Origin: Alkaliphilus serpentinus
GTDB taxonomy: Bacteria > Bacillota > Clostridia > Peptostreptococcales > Natronincolaceae
Direction: 5' to 3'
Assembly (NCBI RefSeq): GCF_009017255.1
Contig: NZ_WBZB01000013.1
Coordinates: forward strand, 1-64,000
Length of the DNA: 64,000 nt
In this document: piece after piece, positions 1 to 7,315 of the stretch
Layout of the letters: each line of letters starts with the position of its first letter
Position numbering within the stretch: position 1 is the stretch's first letter
Translations under genes and position numbers: made by a program
The notes under the pieces: model-generated
Told to the model about the DNA's origin: nothing
Databases searched by the model: none
Seen by the model: only the letters and a program-made list of their open reading frames with translations

Positions 1-192
1 CTTCTTATTAAACTTCATAACCTTTATGTTTGAACAAAAGCATTTCATGAGTTAATTTTGTATGGTTAAAATGCTTTTGTTTTCCAGAGAACCCATGCGT
101 TCTCTAGGACGCTTCCCTGTACTCTCCTTATTTTTATAAGGGGGTTACCCCCTTAAAATCCCCCATTTAATAGGAAAAAAGGCTATTAAATA
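1..192. other. Non-coding tail with clustered inverted repeats
   Basis: No gene is visible here, downstream of ymxH. Three inverted repeats follow one another. The first is an 11-bp perfect repeat (CAAAAGCATTT at 35-45 and AAATGCTTTTG at 69-79), followed on the plus strand by TTTT, so it could end a plus-strand transcript. The second is AGAGAAC/GTTCTCT at 86-92 and 99-105. The third is TAAGGGGG/CCCCCTTA at 137-144 and 148-155, with a loop of only three bases. The string of hairpins looks more like a dispersed structured repeat or small RNA than a simple spacer, but which of these it is cannot be told from one copy. Confidence 0.45.
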
Positions 193-212
193 AAAAAGCC
201 CCGAAGGGCTTT
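192..212 (-). terminator. Rho-independent terminator after ymxH
   Basis: A 7-bp stem (AAAGCCC/GGGCTTT, loop CGAA) lies at 195-212. On the minus strand it is followed by a run of Ts (A192-A197 on the plus strand). It overlaps the ymxH stop codon and closes the mlpA-ymxH transcription unit. Confidence 0.8.
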
Positions 213-474
213 ATAATTGTATCTTTTTCTTTTCTTCATCTTCAACCTCTATGATAATCATATCATTACCGATTTTTTTAATAGACTCCCATGGAATTTC
301 CATTAGGGTTCCACTGGATAAAAAGCTAAAGAAACTCTTTTCATCGGGAATTAATAAAGCAATAATTCTACCGGTTTTCTCATCAATTAGCATATCGGAG
401 TCCCCTATTACACCCAATCGACTACCATCGCAAAGATTAACGATCTCTTTTCCACCTATCATACTAAAGCGCAT
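211..474 (-). CDS. ymxH: YlmC/YmxH-family PRC-barrel protein
   Basis: This is an 87-residue protein made of a single PRC-barrel-like fold. The N-terminal pattern (IGGKEIVNL, then GSRLGVIGDSD) and the later EIPWESIKKIG segment are typical of the YlmC/YmxH family found in spore-formers. The molecular function is unknown; family members are often labelled sporulation proteins. It follows the M16 peptidase gene mlpA, as ymxH does in B. subtilis. The start has a GGAGGG ribosome site about 7 bases upstream, and that site lies inside a hairpin (475-520), so expression may be attenuated. The family call is firm; the role is not. Confidence 0.85.
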   Translation of the reverse strand: MRFSMIGGKEIVNLCDGSRLGVIGDSDMLIDEKTGRIIALLIPDEKSFFSFLSSGTLMEIPWESIKKIGNDMIIIEVEDEEKKKIQL

Positions 475-520
475 AAAAAACCCTCCATTCTTTTGTTTTT
501 ATATTTATATTATGGAGGGT
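475..520 (-). promoter_or_regulatory. Terminator-like hairpin covering the ymxH ribosome site
   Basis: A perfect 9-bp inverted repeat (ACCCTCCAT at 480-488 and ATGGAGGGT at 512-520) encloses an AT-rich loop of 23 bases. On the minus strand the second arm carries the GGAGGG ribosome site of ymxH. It is followed directly by six Ts that touch the ATG. The hairpin would therefore act as an intrinsic terminator between mlpA and ymxH, hide the ymxH ribosome site, or both. Confidence 0.6.
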
Positions 521-547
521 ATTAAAACATGTATGAACTTTTATATG

Positions 548-1804
548 TTATTTGAATATATTACTGATGATTTCGTTTTGATCTTGCTTACTGAGGGTAG
601 CAACAGCCAATTGGTCTAAGTTAATGACCTCATCTATAACATTACGAATTTCTTCCATATTAATTTTATCAATTTTATCAATTACTTCCTTAGGGCTAAA
701 AATTCTACCTAAAAGTAATTCAGATTTCCCTATGGATGTCATTCTACTACTGGTGCTTTCTAATCCCAATATATAATTACCCTTTAGCTGCTCCTTAGCT
801 TTAACCAATTCTTCTTTGGTTAAGCTATTTTGTTTTAAATCCATAAGCTCTTGTTTAATTAGATGGGCAACCTCTTCTATTTGTTGAGGATTCATTCCTC
901 CGTAAATCGTTAACAGTCCTCCCTCTTTATAAATGGAGGGATAAGAATAGATAGAGTATACTAATCCTTTTTCCTCTCTAATGGATTGAAACAATCTAGA
1001 GCTCATACTTCCACCTAAGATATTATTAACCACCAGTAAAGGATAAAGGTTTTTAGCGTCTAAGGCCACCCCTTTAAAGGCCATACAAAGATGGGCTTGC
1101 TCTACATCTTTAACTCGGTGTACCTTTTCATAGTTGTATTCTATCTCATTATTTATATGGTTTATTTTACCAGATGAGCTCCAACTACTAAAGTTTTTTT
1201 CGATAGTTTGCAATAAAGTTTCTTCATGAAAGTTACCAGCTACTGAAATAACAGCATTTTCTGGAATGTAAAAATCCTTCAGATAGTTTCTTAGTGTACG
1301 ATCATCAATATTTGCCAATGTTTCTTTAGTTCCTAATATAGGCATTCCTATATGATTGTCTTTAAATATTGTCTGTGTTAATAAATCATGTACCAGATCC
1401 TCAGGTGAATCCTCATACATGTTGATTTCTTCTAGTATAACACTTCTTTCCTTATCCATTTCAACTGTATCAAGCTTTGAGTTGAAAATCATGTCTGCTA
1501 AAAGGTCGATTGCCAATATAAAGTGAGAATCCAATACCTTTATATAGTAGCAGGTACATTCCTTACCAGTAAAGGCATTGATTTGTCCCCCTACACCATC
1601 GACGATATCAGCTATATCCTTGGCTGTTTTAGTTTCTGTACCTTTAAAAAGCATATGCTCAATGAAATGAGATATGCCGTTATTATTTATATTTTCGTTG
1701 TTTGATCCAGCTGCAAACCAGACTCCTATGGAAATTGATTTGACAAATGGTATATGCTCTGTAACTACCCGTAATCCATTATCTAGTGTATATTTCTTAT
1801 ACAT
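548..1804 (-). CDS. mlpA: M16-family zinc peptidase MlpA/YmxG
   Basis: This 418-residue protein belongs to the M16 (pitrilysin/processing-peptidase-like) family. The inverted zinc motif HFIEH is at residues 46-50, and the downstream acidic helix SVILEEINMYEDSP supplies the third zinc ligand. The C-terminal half contains the second M16 domain, with the conserved GGSMSSRLFQSIREEKGLVYSI segment near residue 265. The length matches the one-subunit bacterial form. It is cytosolic, with no signal peptide. The start follows AGGAGG by 5 bases. It has its own promoter (1851-1879) and sits between ylxY and ymxH as in B. subtilis, where it is known as mlpA/ymxG. The physiological substrate is not evident. 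Confidence 0.92.
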   Translation of the reverse strand: MYKKYTLDNGLRVVTEHIPFVKSISIGVWFAAGSNNENINNNGISHFIEHMLFKGTETKTAKDIADIVDGVGGQINAFTGKECTCYYIKVLDSHFILAIDLLADMIFNSKLDTVEMDKERSVILEEINMYEDSPEDLVHDLLTQTIFKDNHIGMPILGTKETLANIDDRTLRNYLKDFYIPENAVISVAGNFHEETLLQTIEKNFSSWSSSGKINHINNEIEYNYEKVHRVKDVEQAHLCMAFKGVALDAKNLYPLLVVNNILGGSMSSRLFQSIREEKGLVYSIYSYPSIYKEGGLLTIYGGMNPQQIEEVAHLIKQELMDLKQNSLTKEELVKAKEQLKGNYILGLESTSSRMTSIGKSELLLGRIFSPKEVIDKIDKINMEEIRNVIDEVINLDQLAVATLSKQDQNEIISNIFK

Positions 1805-1850
1805 TTTATCCTCCTAAACCGATTCTTCTGCATTAAGACTTACCCTATCA

Positions 1851-1879
1851 ATTATAATGGACTTTATTAATATATGCAA
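1851..1879 (-). promoter_or_regulatory. SigA-type promoter of mlpA-ymxH
   Basis: On the minus strand TTGCAT (-35, plus positions 1874-1879) and TATAAT (-10, 1851-1856) are separated by 17 bases. The site lies between the ylxY stop and the mlpA start and would give a leader of roughly 40 bases. Confidence 0.7.
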
Positions 1880-1888
1880 CAATTAGAA

Positions 1889-2614
1889 TTAATTCAAAAC
1901 ATCCGATACTCTTCCGACGGTTAGGTTCTTCTCTAATAATGCATCAATAAGTTCTGGCAATGCTTTAGCAGTTTCATCCATAGGGTGCATTAAAACGATT
2001 GACCCGCCTAGGCTTTCTTTTTCAATAACCCTCTTTACAATTAAATCCTTTGTACTACCTGATCGCCAATCGATGGTGTCGATTGTCCATAAAATGGTTT
2101 TATAGCCAAGCTTATCTGCTGCTAATAGGGTATTTTCATTATAGGATCCTGAAGGTGGTGCGAAAAGTATGGGCTTTTCCTTTGTATATTTCATGATTAA
2201 ATCCTCAGCCAGCTGTATTTGTTCCTCATTTTGCTTTTGGGTTAAGGTTCCATAGTTTAAATGTTTATATCCATGGCTGCCAATTTCATGACCCTCATTT
2301 ACTATTGTCATGAATAGCTCTGGAAATTCTTTTACCCATCTCCCAGTAACAAAGAAGGTAATTTTTATATTCTTCTCCCTAAGAACCGTTAGCATTTCTG
2401 GTAGAACCTCATTGCCCCAATCAACATTACAGGCAAAGGCAATATAGTTTTGATTATTTCCCTTTTCAATGGGCTTTTCAAGTCTTTCATATGAACTTAC
2501 TGAGGAATCTCTACTGCTTCTGCTATAAATTACAACTCCTGATATAATCAGCAGCAAAATCAGTATAATGGCTACAACGACTACAATTGTTCTCTTATTT
2601 ATTAGTATAATCAT
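1889..2614 (-). CDS. ylxY: YlxY-like polysaccharide deacetylase (NodB fold)
   Basis: This 241-residue protein starts with a membrane segment (about residues 10-30) followed by a NodB-type deacetylase domain, so it probably acts on wall polysaccharide outside the membrane. Motif 2 (SHGYKH, His114 and His118) is intact, as are the APPSGSYNE and VLMHP motifs. Motif 1 reads CNVDWG where typical members have TFDDG or TFDISWG, so the usual catalytic Asp position appears to be Asn. Activity may be altered or lost, as suspected for this subfamily. It lies between pnp and mlpA as ylxY does in B. subtilis. The start has a strong GGGGGG-type ribosome site. Confidence 0.85.
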   Translation of the reverse strand: MIILINKRTIVVVVAIILILLLIISGVVIYSRSSRDSSVSSYERLEKPIEKGNNQNYIAFACNVDWGNEVLPEMLTVLREKNIKITFFVTGRWVKEFPELFMTIVNEGHEIGSHGYKHLNYGTLTQKQNEEQIQLAEDLIMKYTKEKPILFAPPSGSYNENTLLAADKLGYKTILWTIDTIDWRSGSTKDLIVKRVIEKESLGGSIVLMHPMDETAKALPELIDALLEKNLTVGRVSDVLN

Positions 2615-2701
2615 TATCTTCCCCCCTTTTATAAATTTTATCAGGTTGATATAATATTATTCCAAAATCAGCTACTTATTCTAAATGGGATAAATTTTTA
2701 A

Positions 2702-2731
2702 ATAAAAAAACATAAACCATATGGGTTTATG
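2702..2731 (-). terminator. Rho-independent terminator of pnp
   Basis: An 8-bp stem (CATAAACC at 2711-2718 and GGTTTATG at 2724-2731) is followed on the minus strand by seven Ts (A2704-A2710). It overlaps the pnp stop codon. Confidence 0.8.
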
Positions 2732-4844
2732 CTTTCTCATTATTATTGGGTTTTTCTTCTTTTTGAGGCTTTGGTAGTAAGGCCTTTCTTGATAGACTAA
2801 TTTTTCCTTGAGGGTCGATTTCAATTACCTTTACCTCAACCATTTGTCCTACTTCAAAGACATCTTCTACCTTATTCACTCTTTCATGGGCTATGTTAGA
2901 TACATGCACCAAGCCTTCCTTACCAGGTAGAAATTCTACAAAGGCTCCAAAATTCATGATCTTCACGATTTTCCCCATATAAACTTCGCCAACTAAAGGT
3001 TCCTTAACGATGTTTTCGATTATTGCAAGGGCTCTATTTCCAGAGTCTTGATCCGGAGCAGCAATATAAATTGTTCCATCGTTTTCTATGTCAATCTTTA
3101 CTCCGGTGTCTTCAATAATTTTGTTAATGATCTTACCACCTGTACCAATAACATCCCTTATTTTATCAGGATTAATCTTCATTTGAATGATTTTTGGTGC
3201 ATAGGGTGATAATTCTTTCCTTGGCTCTGTGATGGCTTCTCTCATTTTCCCAAGGATATGAAGTCTACCTACCCTTGCTTGCTCTAAGGCCCTTTGTAAG
3301 ATAGGTCTATCAATTCCGGCTATTTTAATATCCATTTGAATAGCAGTAATTCCTTCGTCAGTCCCGGCAACCTTAAAGTCCATGTCTCCTAAGAAATCCT
3401 CCATACCTTGGATATCTGATAGAACAGCTACTTGGTTCTCATCTTTAACAAGACCCATTGCAATACCTGCCACCATTTTCTTAATGGGAACTCCTGCATC
3501 CATTAGGGCAAGGGTACTACCGCATACGCTGGCTTGGGAGGTTGAGCCATTAGAACTTACCACCTCTGAAACCAAACGAATTGCATAGGGGAACTCTTCC
3601 TTACTAGGAATCATTGGCTCTAAAGCCCTCTCTGCCAATGCTCCATGACCAATTTCTCTTCTGCCTGGACCCCTTAAAAATCTAGTTTCACCAACACTAT
3701 AGGGTGGGAAGTTATAATGATGCATATAACGTTTTTCTTCCTCTTCACCTAAACCATCTAAAATTTGCACATCACCAAGAGCTCCAAGGGTAGCTATTGT
3801 CAATACTTGAGTTTGCCCCCTAGTGAATAAACCAGTACCATGGGTTCGGGGAAGGATTCCTACCTCACTCCAAATAGGTCTTATTTCATCTAATTTCCGG
3901 TCATCAGGTCTAATTCCTTCATGAACAATCATTCTTCTAATTTGCTCTTTTACAATCTTAGAAAGAATATCACTAACTTCCTTTAATCGATCCTCATATT
4001 TTTCTGAGAAATATGCTAAGGTTTCCTCCTTAACACTATCGATATTTTCAATTCTCTCTTGCTTTTCGAAGGTTTTTATTGCATTAACCAGCTTTTCAGT
4101 AGCATAGGCCTTAACCTCAGCTTCTAATTCTTCATCCTTTTCTACTACTGAAACCTCTTCTTTAGGTTGTCCAACTTCGGCTACGATATCTTCAATAAAG
4201 GCTACAATCTTTCTAATTTCATCATGACCAAACATGATGGCATTTAAAACTTCCTCTTCTGTAAGCTCATTAGCTCCAGCTTCTATCATCATGATAGCTT
4301 CTTTGGTTCCAGAGACAACAAGGTTTAGAGTGCTCTTTTCCCTTTCCCCACTGGTGGGATTTACAACAAATTCACCATTAATCATTCCAACATTAACGGA
4401 ACCTGTTGGCCCTTGAAAGGGAATATGGGAAATGGATAAAGCTATTGAGGAGCCAATCATAGCTGCTATATCTGAAGGGCAATCTTGATCAACTGATAAT
4501 ACTGTAGCAATTACCTGAACATCATTTCTATAGTTCTTTGGAAATAATGGTCTAATAGGACGGTCTATTAATCTAGAGGTTAGGACTGCCTTTTCTGAGG
4601 GTCTACCTTCCCTTTTAATAAAGCCTCCTGGTATCTTCCCTACAGCATAAGATCTTTCCTCGTAATCACAGCTTAAAGGAAAAAAATCTATCCCTTCCCT
4701 TGGAGCCTTAGAAGCACATGCTGTAACAAGAACAACAGTATCTCCATATCTAACTGTACAAGCTCCGTGGGCTAGCTCTGCCACCTTACCAATTTCCACA
4801 CTAAAGGGTCTACCACCTATTTCTGTTTTAAATGTTTTCACCAT
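2727..4844 (-). CDS. pnp: Polyribonucleotide nucleotidyltransferase (PNPase)
   Basis: This 705-residue enzyme degrades RNA from the 3' end by phosphorolysis. It has two RNase PH-like domains. The first begins [18 protein letters not shown]; the second carries the [14 protein letters not shown] segment. A helical linker lies between them. A KH domain ([15 protein letters not shown]) and an S1 domain ([15 protein letters not shown]) follow. The length is normal. The start was placed at MVKTF because GGAGG lies 9 bases upstream; an in-frame ATG 36 bases further up has no such site. It lies just downstream of rpsO, the usual arrangement, and ends in a terminator that overlaps its stop. Confidence 0.97.
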   Translation of the reverse strand: MVKTFKTEIGGRPFSVEIGKVAELAHGACTVRYGDTVVLVTACASKAPREGIDFFPLSCDYEERSYAVGKIPGGFIKREGRPSEKAVLTSRLIDRPIRPLFPKNYRNDVQVIATVLSVDQDCPSDIAAMIGSSIALSISHIPFQGPTGSVNVGMINGEFVVNPTSGEREKSTLNLVVSGTKEAIMMIEAGANELTEEEVLNAIMFGHDEIRKIVAFIEDIVAEVGQPKEEVSVVEKDEELEAEVKAYATEKLVNAIKTFEKQERIENIDSVKEETLAYFSEKYEDRLKEVSDILSKIVKEQIRRMIVHEGIRPDDRKLDEIRPIWSEVGILPRTHGTGLFTRGQTQVLTIATLGALGDVQILDGLGEEEEKRYMHHYNFPPYSVGETRFLRGPGRREIGHGALAERALEPMIPSKEEFPYAIRLVSEVVSSNGSTSQASVCGSTLALMDAGVPIKKMVAGIAMGLVKDENQVAVLSDIQGMEDFLGDMDFKVAGTDEGITAIQMDIKIAGIDRPILQRALEQARVGRLHILGKMREAITEPRKELSPYAPKIIQMKINPDKIRDVIGTGGKIINKIIEDTGVKIDIENDGTIYIAAPDQDSGNRALAIIENIVKEPLVGEVYMGKIVKIMNFGAFVEFLPGKEGLVHVSNIAHERVNKVEDVFEVGQMVEVKVIEIDPQGKISLSRKALLPKPQKEEKPNNNEKA

Positions 4845-4997
4845 AATTTTTCCTCCTTTCATTATTAAATTATATTTCAAGGAAACCTACCTTTGTTTTT
4901 GGTTAGATTCCCTAGTTGTTAGTATTTCCTTTTAAAAGCTTATCATTCCTAGTAGCTCTATGTATAGAAACATTTACCATTTTTGTGATTAAATAAT

Positions 4998-5017
4998 AGA
5001 GCGGGATAACCCGCTCT
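4998..5017 (-). terminator. Hairpin after rpsO, likely terminator or processing site
   Basis: A perfect 8-bp GC-rich stem (AGAGCGGG/CCCGCTCT, loop ATAA) begins 4 bases after the rpsO stop. The following minus-strand sequence, TATTATTT, is only moderately T-rich. Partial termination or a processing stem before pnp are both possible. Confidence 0.55.
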
Positions 5018-5020
5018 TAA

Positions 5021-5284
5021 TTATTTTCTTAAACCTAATTTTTCGATAATAGCTCTGTAACGCTCTATGTTTTTATCCTTTACATAGTTAAGAAGATTTC
5101 TTCTTTGACCAACCATTTTTAAAAGACCTCTTCTTGAGTGATGATCTTTTTTATGGAGTTTAAGATGCTCATTTAGATGATTAATTCTCTCTGTTAATAG
5201 TGCAATTTGCACTTCTGGAGATCCAGTATCGTTTTCATGAACCTTATGAGTATTGATAATATTACCCTTAACTTCCTTATTCAT
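5021..5284 (-). CDS. rpsO: 30S ribosomal protein S15
   Basis: This 87-residue protein matches the S15 family along its whole length. Visible blocks include [19 protein letters not shown], the [16 protein letters not shown] helix turn that binds 16S rRNA, and [22 protein letters not shown] at the C-terminus. It is a primary assembly protein of the small-subunit platform. GAGGTG precedes the ATG. A SigA-like promoter lies in the end of ribF (5370-5398), and an inverted repeat occupies the leader (5313-5352). This suggests separate transcription and possibly autoregulation, as known for S15 in other bacteria. pnp follows. Confidence 0.97.
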   Translation of the reverse strand: MNKEVKGNIINTHKVHENDTGSPEVQIALLTERINHLNEHLKLHKKDHHSRRGLLKMVGQRRNLLNYVKDKNIERYRAIIEKLGLRK

Positions 5285-5312
5285 TATTTCACCTCCTCTA
5301 ATGATATCCCCA

Positions 5313-5352
5313 TACTCTAAGTAACCGTCGGTGATTCAAATTACCGAGAGTA
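5313..5352 (-). promoter_or_regulatory. Inverted repeat in the rpsO leader
   Basis: TACTCT..GTAA (5313-5324) pairs with TTAC..AGAGTA (5341-5352), leaving a 2-base internal bulge. The element lies between the proposed promoter and the ribosome site of rpsO. S15 represses its own mRNA through leader structures in several bacteria; that this element works the same way is inference. Confidence 0.4.
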
Positions 5353-5367
5353 GGTTCTTGACCTTAA

Positions 5368-6306
5368 TTATTTTAACATAATTTGCTTGCCTTGTAAATA
5401 ATTTTTCGAGTTTTCAACATCCTGCATCATTTGGGTTGTTAACTCCTCTACATTTGAAAACTTTATATTTTCCCTTAATCTATTAACAAACTGAATTTCG
5501 ATAAACTCATCATACAAGCTTCCTTTAAAGTCTATAATGAAGGTTTCTATGGTTCTATCGGTACCATCAAAGGTAGGGTTGGTTCCCACACATGTAGCAC
5601 CCTTATAATATTGACTCTTAATTTTTACAAAGGTGGCATAAACTCCATCCTTCGGGATTACCCAGTTAGCCTGAATTTGAATGTTTGCAGTAGGATAACC
5701 CAAAAATTTACCTCTGCCCATTCCGTGAATTACCTTGCCATATATAGAGTAATATCTTCCAAGCAAAAGATTTGATAGGTTGATTTCACCCTCTTCAATA
5801 GCATTTCTGATTCTTGTACTGCTTATTTTATCGCTATACATCAGCACTGGGGGTATTTCAAATACCACAAAATTGTACTTCTTACCCAAGGTCTTTAATA
5901 GCTTTACATCTCCTTTGGCTTTGAAGCCAAAACGATAGTCGAAACCTACAACAACAAATTTAGAATTCAAACCTTTAACCAAGATATCCTCAATAAAGGC
6001 TTCAGGAGACTTACTCATAATGTCTTTATTAAACTCATCGAAGACAACAGTGTCTATTTTAAAGTTTTGAAAAAGCATAATTTTCATGTCGTGATTGGTT
6101 ATTTCCTGTGGTCCTTCTCCTGTTATATACTCCTGAGGGTGATTTCTAAAGGTATATACACAAGAATCAATATTATATTGTTTGGATTTTTCCACCAAAG
6201 TATGAATCAATTGTTGATGTCCTAAATGAACTCCATCAAAATTACCGAGAGCCACTCCTCTAAATTTACTAGAGTCTAGTGTATTTAGTTCTTCATGTAC
6301 CTTCAT
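5368..6306 (-). CDS. ribF: Bifunctional riboflavin kinase / FAD synthetase
   Basis: This 312-residue enzyme makes FMN from riboflavin and then FAD from FMN. The N-terminal nucleotidyltransferase domain shows GNFDGVHLGHQQLI near residue 22 and the later SSTRIRNAI motif. The C-terminal riboflavin kinase domain shows HGMGRGKFLGYPTANI and GTNPTFDG. The length is normal. It starts 12 bases after truB with a GGGGAG ribosome site and belongs to the translation operon truB-ribF-rpsO, the common order. Its last codons overlap a promoter for rpsO. Confidence 0.96.
   Translation of the reverse strand: MKVHEELNTLDSSKFRGVALGNFDGVHLGHQQLIHTLVEKSKQYNIDSCVYTFRNHPQEYITGEGPQEITNHDMKIMLFQNFKIDTVVFDEFNKDIMSKSPEAFIEDILVKGLNSKFVVVGFDYRFGFKAKGDVKLLKTLGKKYNFVVFEIPPVLMYSDKISSTRIRNAIEEGEINLSNLLLGRYYSIYGKVIHGMGRGKFLGYPTANIQIQANWVIPKDGVYATFVKIKSQYYKGATCVGTNPTFDGTDRTIETFIIDFKGSLYDEFIEIQFVNRLRENIKFSNVEELTTQMMQDVENSKNYLQGKQIMLK
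5370..5398 (-). promoter_or_regulatory. SigA-type promoter of rpsO inside the end of ribF
   Basis: On the minus strand TTTACA (5393-5398) and TAAAAT (5370-5375) are 17 bases apart. The start of transcription would fall near 5363, giving rpsO a leader of about 80 bases that contains an inverted repeat. Confidence 0.55.
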
Positions 6307-6318
6307 AATTTCTCCCCT

Positions 6319-7209
6319 TTAAACAAATAGCCTATTAAATTTGATAAACCCATCTCTATCATTTATTTGATGAACTGTAGCTATGCCAATAAAGACATCC
6401 TCTATATAGGCCCTAACAGTTTGATTGTTTTCTAATTTTATATTTGCTGAAGTATCCTCTAGTCTAATTTTATTTCCATTTAAAGCTGCTTTCTTTTGGA
6501 AAGAATCAATTAAAACCTTGGGAAGATCAACTAAGGGAAAATCAACAGGATAAAGCTGGATATCGTCCTTTTCCAACTCCATTAAATCTTCAATTGTGAT
6601 TGCGGTATTGATATCAAAATTACCTGTAGCGGTTCTTAACAAAAAGGACATGGTGCCGCCACAGCCCAACGCTTCACCGATATCATTACATAAGGTTCTT
6701 ATATAGGTCCCTTTGGAACAGGTGACATCCATCATAATCTTATTTTTATTGATACGCAAAATTTCTAGTTGATGTATAGTGATTTTTCTAGAAGCTCGTT
6801 CTACCTCTTTACCCTCCCTGGCTATTTCATAAAGTTTCTTACCGCCAATTTTTAAAGCAGAATACATTGGAGGTACTTGCTGAAGTTCTCCTTGGAAGGT
6901 GGAAATTACTTTTATGATTTGATCTTCTGAAGCATTTAATTCTCTTTCATCAATTATATCTCCATAGATATCCTGAGTGTCTGTGGTTATACCCAAGGTT
7001 AGCTCTGCCCGATATTTTTTATTGCTGTCCAAAAGAAACTGAGATATTTTTGTGGCTTGTCCAACACAAATGGGTAAAACCCCTGCTGCATTGGGATCAA
7101 GGGTTCCTGTATGTCCCACCTTTTTGATACCCAGCTTCCGCCTAACCACCGAAACCATATCATGGGAGGTCATTCCTGGAGGCTTTAGCATATTTAATAT
7201 ACCATTCAT
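6319..7209 (-). CDS. truB: tRNA pseudouridine(55) synthase TruB
   Basis: This 296-residue enzyme converts U55 of tRNA to pseudouridine. The N-terminal KPPGMTSHDMV block is followed by the catalytic motif GTLDP (Asp38), then the CSKGTYIRTLCNDIGEALGCG motif typical of TruB. The C-terminal region is a PUA-like extension of modest length. The start carries AAAGGA about 9 bases upstream. It follows nrnA after a gap of about 100 bases filled with repeats (heptads, a palindrome and a REP-like hairpin), so expression from the upstream operon would have to pass through them. Confidence 0.95.
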   Translation of the reverse strand: MNGILNMLKPPGMTSHDMVSVVRRKLGIKKVGHTGTLDPNAAGVLPICVGQATKISQFLLDSNKKYRAELTLGITTDTQDIYGDIIDERELNASEDQIIKVISTFQGELQQVPPMYSALKIGGKKLYEIAREGKEVERASRKITIHQLEILRINKNKIMMDVTCSKGTYIRTLCNDIGEALGCGGTMSFLLRTATGNFDINTAITIEDLMELEKDDIQLYPVDFPLVDLPKVLIDSFQKKAALNGNKIRLEDTSANIKLENNQTVRAYIEDVFIGIATVHQINDRDGFIKFNRLFV

Positions 7210-7248
7210 TATATCAAATCCTTTAAAAGAATAGAAAGCTATAAAGTA

Positions 7249-7276
7249 ATGTTAAATGTTAAATGTTGAATGTTGA
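7249..7276 (+). repeat. Tandem 7-base repeat, copy 1
   Basis: Four heptamers read ATGTTAA, ATGTTAA, ATGTTGA, ATGTTGA and are followed by ATTC. A second array of the same heptamer, on the other strand, lies at 26776-26810. Both are in gaps next to translation genes. It looks like a dispersed minisatellite-type repeat. Confidence 0.75.
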
Positions 7277-7285
7277 ATTCCGGAA

Positions 7286-7307
7286 GAAATTTGATTAATC
7301 AAGTTTC
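7286..7307. repeat. Near-perfect palindrome between nrnA and truB
   Basis: The core TTGATTAATCAA (7291-7302) is a perfect 12-base palindrome. Flanking GAAAT and GTTTC extend the match to 20 of 22 bases. It could be an operator or part of a composite repeat with its neighbours; nothing here decides which. Confidence 0.5.
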
Positions 7308-7315
7308 ATGACCCA

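Noticed and set aside
7249-7276. CRISPR array or direct-repeat antitoxin site
   Set aside because: Repeats are only seven bases with no spacers and no associated genes.
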